Assembly: GCF_003369915.1 (NCBI RefSeq)
Contig: NC_046673.1
Span: 17,840,001 to 17,904,000, forward strand
Source of the DNA: Drosophila miranda
Taxonomy: Eukaryota; Arthropoda; Insecta; Diptera; Drosophilidae
Direction of reading: 5' to 3'
DNA: 64,000 bases
Positions 1 through 13,030 of the stretch are shown piece by piece; position 1 is the stretch's first letter, and every line of letters begins with the position of its first letter. The translations under genes were made by a program, and so were the position numbers. The notes below the pieces were generated by a model, which had not been told where the DNA came from, did no database searches, and worked only from the letters and a program-made list of their open reading frames with translations.

Positions 1-3000
1 TCGACGAGAAATTCGGTTTCATTTTCAAGTTGTGTGAGTCACACCGCAAGAGCTCGGACTCCCAGACTCGAGTCTCCACAGTGCCTTCTCCACCACCAAC
101 ACCACCACCACCAAAAGTAGCTCAGCCTCTGTCAGTCGTGTCCTGTGGGCTGCGTACTGTGGGCTGTGCTGTCATGTGTGACGCGTGGTTAAAAATTTGA
201 TATCCTTGAGCGCATAGGCAAAAACAAAGCCCATGCCCATGTATGTACATAGCACTCGGACATGGAGAGTAGGCAGGGGAATATGGCAGGGAATATTGTA
301 AAATAAAAAGTAATTTGAACATGAAGAGAAGGATGAAATGAAAGCAGAAGCACAAGCAGAACGAGGCGCACTGACACGAAGGACAAAAGCAAATTGCTTC
401 GAAGACCAAGTCAATTGCGAGCCCAAAGAAAATCAATGACTCGCAAGGGTCACAGATTGATGTATAAAATATGGATACTCGTACGAGTATAATATACACG
501 CACGCATGACTGGGATGGACTAGCATGTGTCCTGTACTGTAGGTCGTGCTGTCTAATTTTAGTTCATAGCTCGGAAGGAGGGACGCCTCTCAGGCTCTGG
601 ACTCTCAGCTCGAACTGATTGAATTTTCTATTGCTATACTATACGTAGCGAATAAAATTTAGAATCTACCACGAATATGTCCTGTGTACGCAGAGGGCTT
701 GCCCATTCTCTCTACCAGAAAAGCAAGTAAAGAGTGAGCGAGAAGAAAAACCCGAAATTTTCGAATCTGGCACAGTAAAACTTGTGCAGTCCGTTTTGGA
801 TGAGCGAATCCATGGAAATAGAAAGCTGAATACCACCGAATCGAATCGGTTCCCTGTTTCTGCAGGGATCTAATGTAGATCTCTTGCTGGACGTTGTGGG
901 GTTGTTGGATTCCTGGCAGCAGGATGGTGCCCAGATCGATGTGGCTCTGGGAAAGAAGGTTGCCTCGCAGATTGCTACGGCTCCGCATTTTAATTCCCTA
1001 TTTGGTGCAGTGCATGGTCTGTTGATCTCAAAGATATGGGATTGGATGTGGAGTATTTTGATAATTTCCAATACAATTCGATGGTAGTTGTACTATTCAC
1101 TTTCTAGAGCCCTAGAATGGTATGGCAAATCGTCGCTTAAAGACCTGCAACGGATGGCAATTTATGAGCCAAACAATTGTTGCAATGTTGCAAGCCAACA
1201 TTCGACCCCACAATTTCGATTCTCGGCATGCACAAATGATGTATGTGGGCATGTTCAGGGCATGGCCCCCATTAAAGGATTTCTTCGTTGGCCGGAGGGG
1301 GCCTGCGAGTAGTTTGCAATTTCAATCTAATTTCACGAGTTGCAAAGTCGCATAGACTTTTATTCCCATTTCGGTTGCCTCTGCCATTGTGTGGCAAATG
1401 GCTGAGGAGGGGGTGGGGTGCGGTTCGGTGCGGTGCAATGCCAATCCCTGTACCCCTGAACGATTTATATGCGTTGCACGCAGCGAGGGAGACAGACAGA
1501 GAAAGGGGCAAACGAAATGGCAATCCAAATGGCCAAAGTGCAGTTGAAATGGGGATAAAGAAGGGTAAAGTGAGCCGCACAAAGGGTGGATGCGGGGGGG
1601 CGGCCGGTCACATGCCCCTCACCGAACCCCTCACAGGTGTGGCGGAGGTAGGAGGCAGGAGGCAGGACTCGACCGGCAGCAAATAAATAATATTTCTGCC
1701 CCGCTTTCGGGGCTGTGAAAGTTTTCGTTTCATTTCTGTGCGACCGGTTGGGGCGACATTGCTGCCAGGATGTTTCAGGATGTTGCCGCCAGGGCTGTCC
1801 AGTCAGGGCTGCCCAGTCCTGTGCTGTACTGTGCTCTTCTGGTCCTCTTATTGCTGGCCACGTTTTTATAGGCAAATGCAGTGGCATGTTTCGCATAGCG
1901 TGTGCAACATAAATTCACTTACCTGTCGCACACACACACGCACACACAATCATACAGGACTCTCACAGATACAGATACATTCGCTGCAGGTGCAAAGCTC
2001 CCCCGCCCTTTTTCTCTGTGCCACATGTCTGTGCCTCGTAACAGTTGCTGGTTTATGGAAATTAAGCAAGTTTTATATCCTCGCAAACGGGTTGAATACC
2101 TAAACGATCTGAAATGCCGCCATGTTTGTATGTCCGAGGATATATCTGTGGGCTATATTTAAGCCGGATTTGGCCGAGGTCATCCTGAAATTGCATCCGT
2201 GTGCGGCAGTGTTGTAAGATTGGGGTTAAGATAGCACAAATCTCAGGGATAAGTTGATTTATGCTTCCAAATCCCCAATCAGTTGGGCTCCAGGCTTGAA
2301 AGAGAGGGCGAGGATATGGCAAGGATATGAAGAATAGAACGAAGGGAGTAAGACGAGAAGGAGTGCAGGAGTCAAACGAGATCGCGACAACCACTTTGCT
2401 CCTTTGGATATTAACAATTTGGGACAGAGATATCCAATGTCTACGAGGGATAAAAGATGAATAAAGAGAATGATATTTGTATCTCTTTATGGAACGAAGT
2501 CTATAAATAAAATACAGATGCAGATATAAAGGAATATTCACTAAAAATCGAATGGAATGTAATAGAAATTGTCGTTGAACTCAATGGATTCCCAAGAGAA
2601 TGGCATTCAGCGATGAATGACAATAAATAGAGCCATGAATGATTCACATGTACCTAGAGGCATACCATGAATGGCTATGAATGGCTATGTTAAAATTTAA
2701 AGAAATGAATTGTTAACAGTAAACTGTTAACTGTATTTGTTGCCCAGCCCCCGCTCTTTCGTGAGGGAAATATACCATCAATGTGCTTTCTAGCTCGCCT
2801 TTTCTGATCTTATATATATAATCCTTATTGAAAGCGTTAAACTCCATAAATCCAAGAAAAACCTAAGAGAAGGGTAATCTAAACCTATCCATTACCCGTT
2901 GACCCTTTGTCTATGCTTTTCGTCCCTATCCAAGGGTATGATACACTTCGATGCCGCCGTTTTCACCCTGTCCGGACACCGGAGTACTACATTGTCCTTT

Positions 3001-3683
3001 GCTGTTGTATACGTAAACCCTTTTCCCCATTCGCTTCACTACACTCCACTCCACACAATGCCAGGCCCCATATTTGGCCACAGCAAACATTTATTGCTTC
3101 AGCCCCGCTCAAGACAAAACAACACCCACGAGGAGCGAGCAGTACGGAAAAAGCAAAAGCAAAAACAAAACCGGGAGTGAAAATCACCATACAAATGTAA
3201 GGAACAATGAGTAACAACGCCGGCAAAAACGGGGGAAACAACAACAGGCGACAATTGCAACGTGTCAGAGCGACGTTCGTTGCATATTAGTTAAGCACAC
3301 ACACACACACACCGACAGACAGACAGACAGACAAAGACGGAGAGAGAAAGCAAGAGAGAGAAAGAGTGCCACACAAATGCATCTTACTGAGCCTCAGCCT
3401 CAGTCCGTGCCTGGGTATGGGTGTCTATGTATGTGCTGGCACACGGGGCGTATGCCCAATGGTTTTTTTTTTTCACTCACAACTGCGTCGAGGAGCCATA
3501 TGCCAACATCCGGTTTTCGCACGCGCGCACACACACACACATACTAGGGCACACAATGAACGATAAAAATGGCGATGGCGGAGGCGGATGCAGAGGCAGA
3601 GGGGCAGGTATAGAGCCGTAGAGCTGAAGCTGTTTCAAGCCCCAATGACAACAAATGGACCATTTTCCGACCTACCTCCCCCC
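1..3683. other. non-coding, no gene recognised
   Basis: No reading frame here resembles a known protein, and the open frames are short and compositionally biased. Visible content is microsatellite: a CA run at 3296-3312 followed by a GACA run to about 3332, and another CA run near 3527-3542. It may be upstream intergenic DNA or an intron of a gene outside the window. Confidence 0.6.
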
Positions 3684-3830
3684 TATTTATACACGGTACT
3701 CGTAGATTACTTACAGGAGGAACTAGCATGCTCTAGCATATGTAAGGAGCAGACGAAAGTCCTTGCAGGCCGCAGTATGCATACATACATGTATTCTTGA
3801 TCAGCATAAACGTCTTTCTATCTATTCGGC
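3684..3830 (+). mobile_element. degenerate DINE-1-like (Helentron) fragment
   Basis: The stretch opens with a TTTATACaCGGTACTCG motif and ends with ATTCTTGATCAGCATaAA. Both are hallmarks of the DINE-1/ISY interspersed elements of Drosophila, and both recur in the longer copy at 19606-20180. The middle is diverged and short, so this looks like an internally deleted relic. The assignment rests on motif recognition only. Confidence 0.4.
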
Positions 3831-5101
3831 AAAATAGGAAAGTGTTTAAAAGTGTTTTTCGGATATATAAGAACTGCTTCACGATCGACTGAATGCACAA
3901 GAATAGACAAATCCAAGTAGCGGGTATCTCACTGTCGGCTTCAGTTTTTTGAATAGTCTGAAAACCTCGAGGATGAGAAAGTACCAGCAGCAGGAGAAAA
4001 CGCAGAAACAGCAGCCAGAGATAGAGAAGAAGTGCACCAATTACTAGAGGATATGGCACAGAACTCAAGCTCGTTTTTTGGGGCTGAGTGGGCCGGAGTG
4101 CTGCTGCAATCGCCAACTGTTGCGGTCAATTAATGAACATCAGGCGGCTACCAAACCGAAGTGATTCAGATTGGCGAAGGCAATCACTACCACAAAACGG
4201 TTTGTTACCACAACACCGGAGATTATGCAGGTGGGCGAAAAGCGCTTCGATTGGATGGGGGAAAAACACCATTTCCGAAGTGCCTTGATAACGGTTTGGC
4301 CATCAACCGACACAAACAAGGAATGTTTAAGCAAATGGAATGTGTTGGATGATGTCGAAAACGTTGATGATTGAAGGCATTCCCACGGAGCATAGTAGGA
4401 CCAGCAGGACCTGCCGTGTAGGTAGTAATTACTGCCTTCTCTTTTGAATGGGAATAGATTTCTGTGCATATGTTGCCCTTAGAACATTGCAAGTCGATGA
4501 TTTCAAGAAATGATTACGAGTACGAGTATACCTTTAAGCGTCATAAAAATGATCCCTGCCTCGCCCTCGCCCTCGAGTTGGTTTGTAACCCTATTAAGTC
4601 ATTAACTATCAAGTCAAAGCCATGACTGACAGCAGTTTTAGTACAAGTATTTTTTTGTAGTTTTGTCCAGGGAGCTGGCAAGGATTGAAAACTAATTAGT
4701 GACAAGCCAGTGCAGCCATCAAGTTAATGCAATCAGAGTGGGTACAGATGATAGAGGGCGTTAGCGAGGGGCAAAGGGGCGGCGATGATTGCTAGTACCG
4801 AGAGGGTAGTACAGAGCGTGGGTTCAAAGGGGGGCCAGTGTGAATACACTTCGATTAACGCTAAATTAGCTTTCGCTGAACTGAACTGAACGGAACGGAA
4901 TATAACAGAACAGAAGAGACCCGAACGGAACGGAACAGAACGCAACGGAACTGAGGCTCCGGGTCGGGCCATGGCAGTGTGCATCGAACAAAAGCCAAAA
5001 CTGTCAGTGGCGGCTGATGACGATGCTGATGAGAGGGCGATGACGACAACGACAACGACAACGACAAGGCTGTATATTGGTATGGGGTACTGGGTACTGG
5101 G

Positions 5102-5136
5102 TGGGGATGGGGATGGGGATGGGGATGGGGATGGGG
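5102..5136 (+). repeat. GGGGAT hexamer repeat, possible G-quadruplex
   Basis: Five to six consecutive GGGGAT units give at least four runs of four G separated by AT. This is the standard pattern for an intramolecular G-quadruplex on the plus strand. Confidence 0.75.
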
Positions 5137-6982
5137 CACTTATCTTACTGCCGTTCTGTACTGTTCCGTTATGTTCTGTTCATATCCTTGTGCATTGTCA
5201 GCCCCATTGGCCATGGCGTGTCGTCCAATGCATTTGGCTATGATTCACAACACAAAAGATGCAGCAGCAACAGCAAAAGCAGCAGCAGCAGCAGCATCAT
5301 CCCAAGGAGGCAACGTGGAGGAGGGCCCTGTAAAAGTTCTGGGTAGCGGATAAATAGATGTATAAGCGGGTTCTATCTATACAAGAATCCCAGCCCCAAA
5401 CCCAATCTTTGGTTGGGTGTCGGTGTGTCTGGCAATTTGCTAGGCAAAAGCTGACAAAACAAGTCCCTGACCCCAAAATGAAGGCAACAAAAAGCGTTGG
5501 CTGCTTTGTCAGCTTTCAACCCCACCCCACCCCACCCCACCCGTCCCTTATCCTTATAGCCCGCCCCCAGTCGGCCCCTTGGGCTCTATGCTAATAACCA
5601 ATATTTTAGAGCCAAACCGCCGTCTGCCGTTGAAATTGTCGCCAGCAACAAAAGCAACACACAGAGGGATAGAAGGGAAAAAAAGCAAGAAAGGAAGGAT
5701 TTGGGCTTCGGTAGGTGAAACTCTGGATACCCTTGCCGAGTCGTTGATATAGTCATAGGATGTGGATCGGCTTCAGACACACCCTACAAAGAAAACACAT
5801 CCAATTTGTATCGCCAAAGAGTGTTCAAGTAGATGAGAAAGGTTTTCTCTTCTGGTCAAAAGCATAACTACCCTCTTTAAGGGTATACGAAAAAGTTTTC
5901 ACAGATAGCTGAATCATGCCGCTGACAAAGGAGCCGTTGCTAGGTGATGGCGGGGTCGGGTTCGGGCCCGGGCTCGGGGTCTGGGCGGGTGATGCTGGAA
6001 GGAAGTCGAGAATGGGAGGTTCACTACAAGGCATTAATTTAACAGGATAATTGAAAATGAATAGTTGCATGTGACCCGGAGTCAGAGCCTGAGTCTGAGC
6101 AGAGCGGAGGGGTGTAGAGCCGGGGTAGAGGGACCACGTGGGGGCGACAACATCCGTATATGCGACAAATCAATGCGGAACCCGGAAGGGACCGAAGATA
6201 ATAATTTAGAGGGAATTTCCCTTGAGCCGAAAGGGGGATTGGGGATGGGAAGTCTTTGATATTTATTTATGGACTATTTTAAATTCATTCATATGTCATT
6301 CGTGATGTCTTTGTACATAATTCAAAGATAATGAAATCGATCGATCAAAGTTTTATTTAGGGTTCAATTATTTTGGGATTGTAGAATATCCTTTGCTCTT
6401 TAATGGTTGACTTTCAGAAACAACTTGATGGCCCACAAACAACTTTATCTGTGAACAAAATCTATTCATTATCTTATGCATCTTAAGCATAAATTATTGA
6501 ACAGCAATTTAGATTACTTTCAGGATATTTCGTTCGTAGGATTGAGGGTACTTTTTTGGAGATATTTCATTGAAAATCTCCAAATATTTACATAAAGATA
6601 CAGATATATATATTGGTTTAGATCTATTATAAGTAGCTTACCTTTAGCCACTAGCTCATATGCTTTGTGGTCAATGAGGGCTTTGCCTGGGGCTGCGATT
6701 GTGATTGTAATTATTTGGTTTAGATTTCGATATTTGATTTTGTTTGGTTTGTGTGATTCGTGTTTTGGTTGATTTGATTTAAAGAGAATTTTACATGAAG
6801 AATTTGTGATTAGATACACTTTAGATTTATGTTTTAGATTTAAGGCTTAGAGATTGATGTCTCTTTTTTTTTTTTTTGGGCTGTGGTTCGGGCTTCGGCT
6901 TCTTGGTTTGCCCCTATGCAACATTGGTTCTTGGCTCCAAGTTGGTAATAGTATCGTACAACAAAATTGAACTTGGCAAACA

Positions 6983-7017
6983 GAACGAACGAACGAACGA
7001 ACGAAGGAACGAACGGA
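6983..7017 (+). repeat. GAAC tetranucleotide repeat
   Basis: About eight GAAC units with one imperfect unit (GAAG). It is a simple microsatellite. Confidence 0.85.
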
Positions 7018-7293
7018 TCAAACGAACGGGGGAACTACGAGTACGATTACGAAATGGAAATTACTCAATTTTACTGGACTACCATGAAGATTTTTGTGTT
7101 CTAGTTGTATTGATGGTTCAATTTAGGCGATGATCGGTAGGCGATCGATCTATTGATAAGTCCCATTGATGTCAGTCGAGTGGGTGTGTGTGGGTGTGTG
7201 AGAGTGTGCGTTTGTGTGGCATGAGGCGTGTGGCATTCATAAAACGAGCAATCGATAACCAGAAGCTGATGAAGGATGTTCGATTCGAGCATG

Positions 7294-7317
7294 CAGAGAG
7301 AGAGAGAGAGAGAGAGT
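7294..7317 (+). repeat. GA dinucleotide repeat
   Basis: An uninterrupted GA run of about 12 units. GA runs are potential binding sites for GAGA factor in Drosophila, but nothing else here marks a promoter. Confidence 0.85.
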
Positions 7318-7453
7318 CTTGATGGGGTTTGATTCGGTTTTTGGTTAGGAAGCAAGCAAATCGTTTATGTGGGGATTTCTTATTAACAGTTTTGGTGTTT
7401 GGTGTTTGATGTTTGATGGAGGGAAGTCTGAAGTGCAAGCCAATCATTGGGTA

Positions 7454-7461
<8 letters not shown>

Positions 7462-7481
<20 letters not shown>
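7462..7481 (+). repeat. homopolymer G run (20 nt)
   Basis: Twenty consecutive G follow an eight-T run. Its length may not be exact because homopolymers of this size are error-prone in sequencing. Confidence 0.8.
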
Positions 7482-7485
<4 letters not shown>

Positions 7486-8221
7486 CTGGAGAAACGAGAA
7501 ACGATGGAAACCGTTTTTTCTCTCTGTTTTCAATTCAATTTCGGAAAACAAATCGAGTTGCGAAAAGTTTGTTTGTTGTGGGAGAATAAAGTGAATAAAA
7601 GTTCAAGACATGTTAGGAACTAGGCAGAACGAGAGAGACAGAGATAGATAGAGAGATAGAGAGTGAGAGAGAATGACAGAGAAAGACAGACAGTTGGTTA
7701 TATGTATATATACATTTATATTTATACTCGTATATAGAACAGAACAGAAAAGAATGAAATGTTATTTGGTTGTTGTCAGGAGTCTAGAATCTAGATCTAA
7801 AGTGGAGCATGACAAGGCACGACTGGGGAGAGGAGAGATGGGTATATATATATATTTTAGAGTTATTTTAGATGCCGCTAGTTGGCCAAAGTTCGCTTGT
7901 AATCCGGTTTGATAGTGGGGGTGGGGGAGAGTGGTTGGGTGGGAGACTAGGGCTATGGCTATGGCTAGAGCTAGGGATGCTATCATACGAGTATCATAGG
8001 GTATATATGGTATGGCATAGTACTTAAACAGTCAACGAACACACAATAAACATTTCAATTGTATTCTGAAGGAGCTCACATTTTGCGAATGACGACATTT
8101 TCGGATCTTTCGGAATCTTTAGCTTTATCTGTATCTGTAACTGTAACTGTATCTGTATCTTTGTCTTAGTCTTTGTCTTTATCTTTATCTTTGTTTGGCC
8201 TTTACTGTCTTTTTGGCTATT

Positions 8222-8326
8222 TATTGGTGGTGGTGGTGGTGGTATTGGTTGTGGTACTAGTACTAGTTGTAGTAGTGGTGGTAGTGGTGGTTGTGGTGGT
8301 TGTAGTGGTGGTGGTAGTGGTGGAGC
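8222..8326 (+). repeat. GGT/GTA trinucleotide-rich tract
   Basis: Imperfect GGT, GTA and TGG triplets run almost continuously. No coding gene is attached to it. Confidence 0.7.
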
Positions 8327-8499
8327 ATTAGCGGTGAACGAGCGAGCTGTGAGGCATTGAGGCGGTGAAGCGGTGAGGCGGTGGTGGTTGGTGCAACGTT
8401 TTATATCGTTTCTTTTCGCCCGAGCTCTCAGTTCCGTTATTGTCCTTGTTAATCAGTTGATTATACTTTTATTTTTCTATTAAATATTTTTATTGACAT

Positions 8500-8533
8500 T
8501 GTTGTTGTTGTTGTTGTTGTTGTTGGTGGTGGT
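8500..8533 (+). repeat. TTG then TGG triplet repeat
   Basis: About eight TTG units run into several GGT units. It is a simple microsatellite. Confidence 0.8.
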
Positions 8534-8702
8534 GCAAAATATCTCATTTTGATTTTGATCTTTCAAGCGTTTCACTCTGCTTCTCTCCTTCTTAGGGCGA
8601 GACAGACAGCTCTGAAGTTTTGTTGTTTTTTACTTTTTAAAGAACCCAAAATAACAGTAAACGTGTTGGGGCAATAATGCCAGTGCGTGGTGCTGTGTGT
8701 GT

Positions 8703-8720
8703 GGGGGGGGGGGGGGGGGG
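8703..8720 (+). repeat. homopolymer G run (18 nt)
   Basis: A second long G run, preceded by GTGTGTG. The same caution about exact length applies. Confidence 0.8.
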
Positions 8721-10133
8721 ACAGGGGCGGCATTGTTCGGTTCGTTTCGTTTCGTTTTGGTTTGGTTTGGTTTGTTGTATGGCTGCTATGATGACGTCGG
8801 CGATGGGACGGGACGGGGCGGCAAGTGGTTTAAGTTAAGGGCAACGAAGTGGCGCAAAAGGAAAACGAAAAAAAACAACCAGCCCTGGCGGGGGTAGGAA
8901 GAGGCGCGGCAGAGAGTGTAATAAGGAGTAAGCGGAGTGCGGAGAGAGGCAGCGAAAACCAACCCTCCCGCTGCTGACTCAGATGGAACAGCAGCTGGAA
9001 GCAGGGGCACGCGGTAAGGGGTAAGGGGTAAGGGGCAGGGGTCGATGGCAAAGGGAGCGCTAGGCGGTTCCAGCACTTGCCGAAACGAAAAACTAAACAA
9101 GAAATTAACCAAAGAAGACATACAGCCCTGTTTCGCGTATCGCCGAATCTCGATTTCGAATCTCATTTCCCACAGAAAACTGTCAATACACAGATTTAGG
9201 GGTTTGCCTGAAGGACCTTAAGGGCCTTGCTCTCAATTAAAAGAGCAGAACAGCAGTGAGAATACTAGGGTATTCCCCAATTCAATTTTGGCACGAATTT
9301 TCGCGAAACTGGAAACCAGAACTGGGCTGATTATAAACACAAAACGGTAAACGGCAGTACAACGGTACAACGGTAAATGGTGAACACTCAACGGTGAAAG
9401 AGAGAACACACACAATAATGAAAGAAAGACAGAAAGCAAGAAAGAAGAGAACCGAACAAAACAGATAACAGGAAGGTGGACAGGGGACGGGGGAAAGGGG
9501 AAACGAGACCCTTTCATTGATTTACTTTTCCATTGACATTAACTCAAGAGAAGATCGAACAGAATGTGTCTTTAGCCAGGTCTATAGGTCCTCGACCGAT
9601 CTGCGAGAGCTCTGGACTCCCATTAATATTGATATTCACTTGAATCCAAATCCGATTCGATTGGTTGTCTCTCTTTTGTTTGAATTGTTTTTTTTTTCTT
9701 TATTTGGTTATATTTGCATTTTATTTATTTTTTTGGTAACAGACATACAACAACTTGGCATACATGGGTGTGTGTGTTTTTGTTATTGTTCTTGTATGCT
9801 CGCACACCAATAGCACACACAGATACGCACACACACGCGCGCACGCACGCACTGCGCACACACTGACACGAAACACTGGAAAAAAAAAGGGAGAGTGCAT
9901 GGATTGCGTACGCTGAGGAGTATATTCGAAGTCGATGACTCGTCCGCAGCGCCGTTCGAAGAAGGACTAAATATTTTGTTGTTTTGTCGAGAATATCACT
10001 TTTCTGAATTTAGAACAAAATTACTGTTGTTTCCTTTACCGCGGCCAAGACATGTTTCATTCATGTTCGGGGGCGGCAAGGCCGATTCATTCAAATACGC
10101 CCGCCTTCAAATGTTGCTGGGGCCCGAAAACGT

Positions 10134-10163
10134 TGCTCGGCAACAAACGTGTGTTGCCGAGCA
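10134..10163. repeat. perfect 12-bp inverted repeat
   Basis: Arms TGCTCGGCAACA (10134-10145) and TGTTGCCGAGCA (10152-10163) are exact reverse complements around a 6-nt loop. The left arm recurs at 10258-10269 within a longer shared context (GAAAAYGTTGCTCGGCAACA). It may be a hairpin, a clustered dimeric protein site or a relic of a small transposon. Confidence 0.8.
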
Positions 10164-10557
10164 GAAAAAGGTATGGGCAACAAGCGAGTCGACCCAGAAA
10201 ATCCAACGCATGCGAGGCAAAATCCACCCCAACACAAAATGTACCGCTTGAAAATGTTGCTCGGCAACAAGGCTGCTCACAATCCGGACTCATGTTTTGA
10301 GAAGAGAGGATTTCTTACGCTCTCTCGGGTCCTGTGAGAGCAGTGGCTCTGTTATTGTAACAGTCGCCTGTTTTTGAGCTGTTTTAAAAAACATCGGTAT
10401 CTGTGAGCCATATCATCTTTTCGTACAGAAATATAGAATTCGAATGACTTCTGTGAAGGAGTATCATTCATTAAAGATTTTAATCGCCCATACACTGAGA
10501 GAAATCAAAGTTAGGCGGACTTAACAGAAAGCAGAGCAGAAGGCACTGTTAGAGTAC

Positions 10558-10595
<38 letters not shown>

Positions 10596-11444
10596 AGCTA
10601 AAAGGGGAGAGCGTGCCTGATGGGAGAGCGACAAGTGGCGGTCAATTTGAAAAGGCTGCCACTTGCACTTTGTTGTTTCCCTTAAGGGCAAGTAAATATG
10701 AAACGGGATTTCATAATGAATTACTAAGCATTTCCGCTATAATGAAAACATCTGTGTGTATACTGGGAACTGTTTAATTCATTTTCATAAGCTTTATCGC
10801 ATTATTGTGCTCTCTGCTCTCCCAGCAAAAACATGTGGGTATTTACGATTTCAGCCTGGCAATGCCCCAACTAGGAGCAGACTTTTGTCTGCAATATTTT
10901 GACATTTCGAAGGGCAAAAGAGCGCCTGTGATGGGCGCGAGGGGCTTTAGCTGGAGCTGGAGCGGGAGCGGTAGCGGGACCTAGTCAAAATAATAAAAAT
11001 TTATAAAATGTGAGTCCGCTCTCTCAACTGCTCCTCCTCCGGATACCGCTCCGCCCCCCGCTCCTTTAAACATTGCGTTGTGCGTTGTGCGCTGTGCGTG
11101 TGTAAGTGCTTAGAAAAAAGGCGATTGTCAGAAGACATGTTGCTACAATCGACGTATGGTATGGCGTGCGTGTGTGCTTATGAGCCTGCTTGGCTATGTG
11201 TGTGTGTGTGCCGCACTGAAGCATACTTATGTGCGCAAGCATTTATTTAATTAACAAATTGAATGCTTTATACCCCATCAAAGGAAATCCGGAATGGAAA
11301 TCATGGCAAGGCAACTCTGAACTCCCAATAAGGTCTAACTAGCACTTTATATAATAAGTACTCTCACAGGCCCACAAAGACCATCTCCAACACACTCCAA
11401 CGAGCACCCCTACAGTCACACATTCATACAAACACACACACAGT

Positions 11445-11447
<3 letters not shown>

Positions 11448-11476
<29 letters not shown>
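11448..11476 (+). repeat. CA dinucleotide repeat
   Basis: A CA run of about 14 units, with shorter CA runs just upstream. Confidence 0.85.
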
Positions 11477-11479
<3 letters not shown>

Positions 11480-12748
11480 GGAAACACGCGCGCGTTTATA
11501 GGCCGAGCACGTTGAAGGGGAATTCAATTTCTGTCTCCAATTATCGAATAAAAAACTAATACAATTGTTGTAAAAAAAAAATAAATGTCCAAGAATCGTT
11601 GATTTTCCAGCACTCGCGATACTCTGACACTTGTTTTTCGTAAATTGGTCAAAAAATATTGCTGCTTGATTACGTTAAGATATATAATTATTTATGGTGG
11701 ACTTTTGGCGTGTTCGAACGCGTACCGTGCTGAGATTCGTCTGCGCTGCGAAGTGCTCCAATGGCGGAGAACGAATTTGAAACTGAAACTGAATTTGAAT
11801 CTGAATCTGAAGTCATGCCTATGGCATTTGCAATGTGTTAACCTCCAAGCAAAAGAGAGCCACTATTACAGCAGAGAATGCCAGAGAGAAACAGTTAACA
11901 GTCAGAGAGAGAGAGGCAAGCCCTACGCATGCGTCAAAGACACCCCTGTTACCAGTGCACCTGGGCCTGGGCTGGCAACACTCGAAAGGGTGCACCAGCG
12001 ATTGTTTATAGTGGCGCCAGTTGGTGCCTGAAAAGCTTCTGTGAGGTTCTTGGATTGCTAAAGCAAATGTGAGCTTTGAGCTTTGCTGGAAGTTTGTCAT
12101 AGGAGCTTTTTTCATCCTCGGCCTAAAGCTTTTCTCTTAGCTTTAAGCCTTGCTTAATACTGTTTTTAATCTTTCTGAAGTTCGTGATTGAAGCCTTCCT
12201 AACCTGGCCTATATCTGGCACAACACAAGGAAAGACAACCCAATGGACTTACGTTAATGATCCGCTAGAGCTTACTTGAGTGACTTGATCAAACTTCATT
12301 GCTCCACAAGGGACATGTCTATGATCAAAATATCAGTAGCGATAATGAAGTTTTTTTTTCTTTAATCCGATTTGGTAACCAATTATTTGCATATAGGCTA
12401 TGGGTTACAGCCAATTGATTGGTTTCTAGATGATATTAAGCGATGGCCTCCAAGGCCGGCTTATCCTTGCTACCCATCTAAGGCCTTTGCTATTCTGAGG
12501 TTTACAGGCATCTGACTATCTTGATTGTTGCGCCAATTCAAATATTTTAATGTGATTTGTTCTTTTAAAATCCGCGTATCTCGAGCCACTCGAACCAGCG
12601 AGTGGTGTAGCGACGAGTCGTCTCCAGCGAGTATGGGAGGCAGGCTATCTCAACGATGAGGTGACGCAACGCGCAGGTCTCCGAATTGAAAATATTCTCA
12701 CAAAACAGCGTGCACAAGTGATGGGGTTTTCACAAAATTCAAAACCGT

Positions 12749-13030
12749 GTGACGTCACAAAAAATCTGGCTCTCAAGAATGCCAACATAATATAAGGTCA
12801 TGAATTTAGCTCAATAATTCAGCTTCGAAGCCGACTCTTACCAATATCGATAAGTACCGAGCTGATTATACTAAAGAACAGCATTAAAACACAGGATACA
12901 TGACACCTGATACATGATCCATCATTGTGCTGGCAATATTTTGTTTCTTAGAAGATATTTCTACATTTGAAAGCTTTTCGGCAGTCCTATTAACACCTTC
13001 CACTGCATCCCTGCAGTCGCGTGACGTCAC
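12749..13030. promoter_or_regulatory. pair of perfect CRE palindromes
   Basis: GTGACGTCAC occurs at 12749-12758 and again at 13021-13030. TGACGTCA is the established consensus for CREB/ATF bZIP dimers. Occupancy is unknown. Confidence 0.5.

Larger units (their letters stand above)
3831..9880. other. non-coding, simple-repeat rich
   Basis: No protein-coding gene could be supported in this 6 kb. The predicted frames are low-complexity shadows of microsatellites. Tracts include GGGGAT, GAAC, GA, two long G runs, GGT/GTA and TTG repeats (listed separately) and degenerate CTGTAT/CTGTAA hexamers around 8119-8210. It is probably intergenic or intronic regulatory DNA. Confidence 0.6.
9881..12700. 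other. non-coding, no gene recognised
   Basis: No supported gene. It contains an inverted repeat at 10134-10163 with a third copy of the arm at 10258-10269, a GA-rich tract near 10556-10596 and a CA run at 11448-11476. Short frames near 9895-10300 read through the inverted repeats and have no recognisable domain. Confidence 0.55.

Noticed and set aside
9895..10300. 118-codon plus-strand frame and overlapping frames as a gene
   Set aside because: They read through the inverted repeats, with no recognisable domain and no conserved start or splice context.
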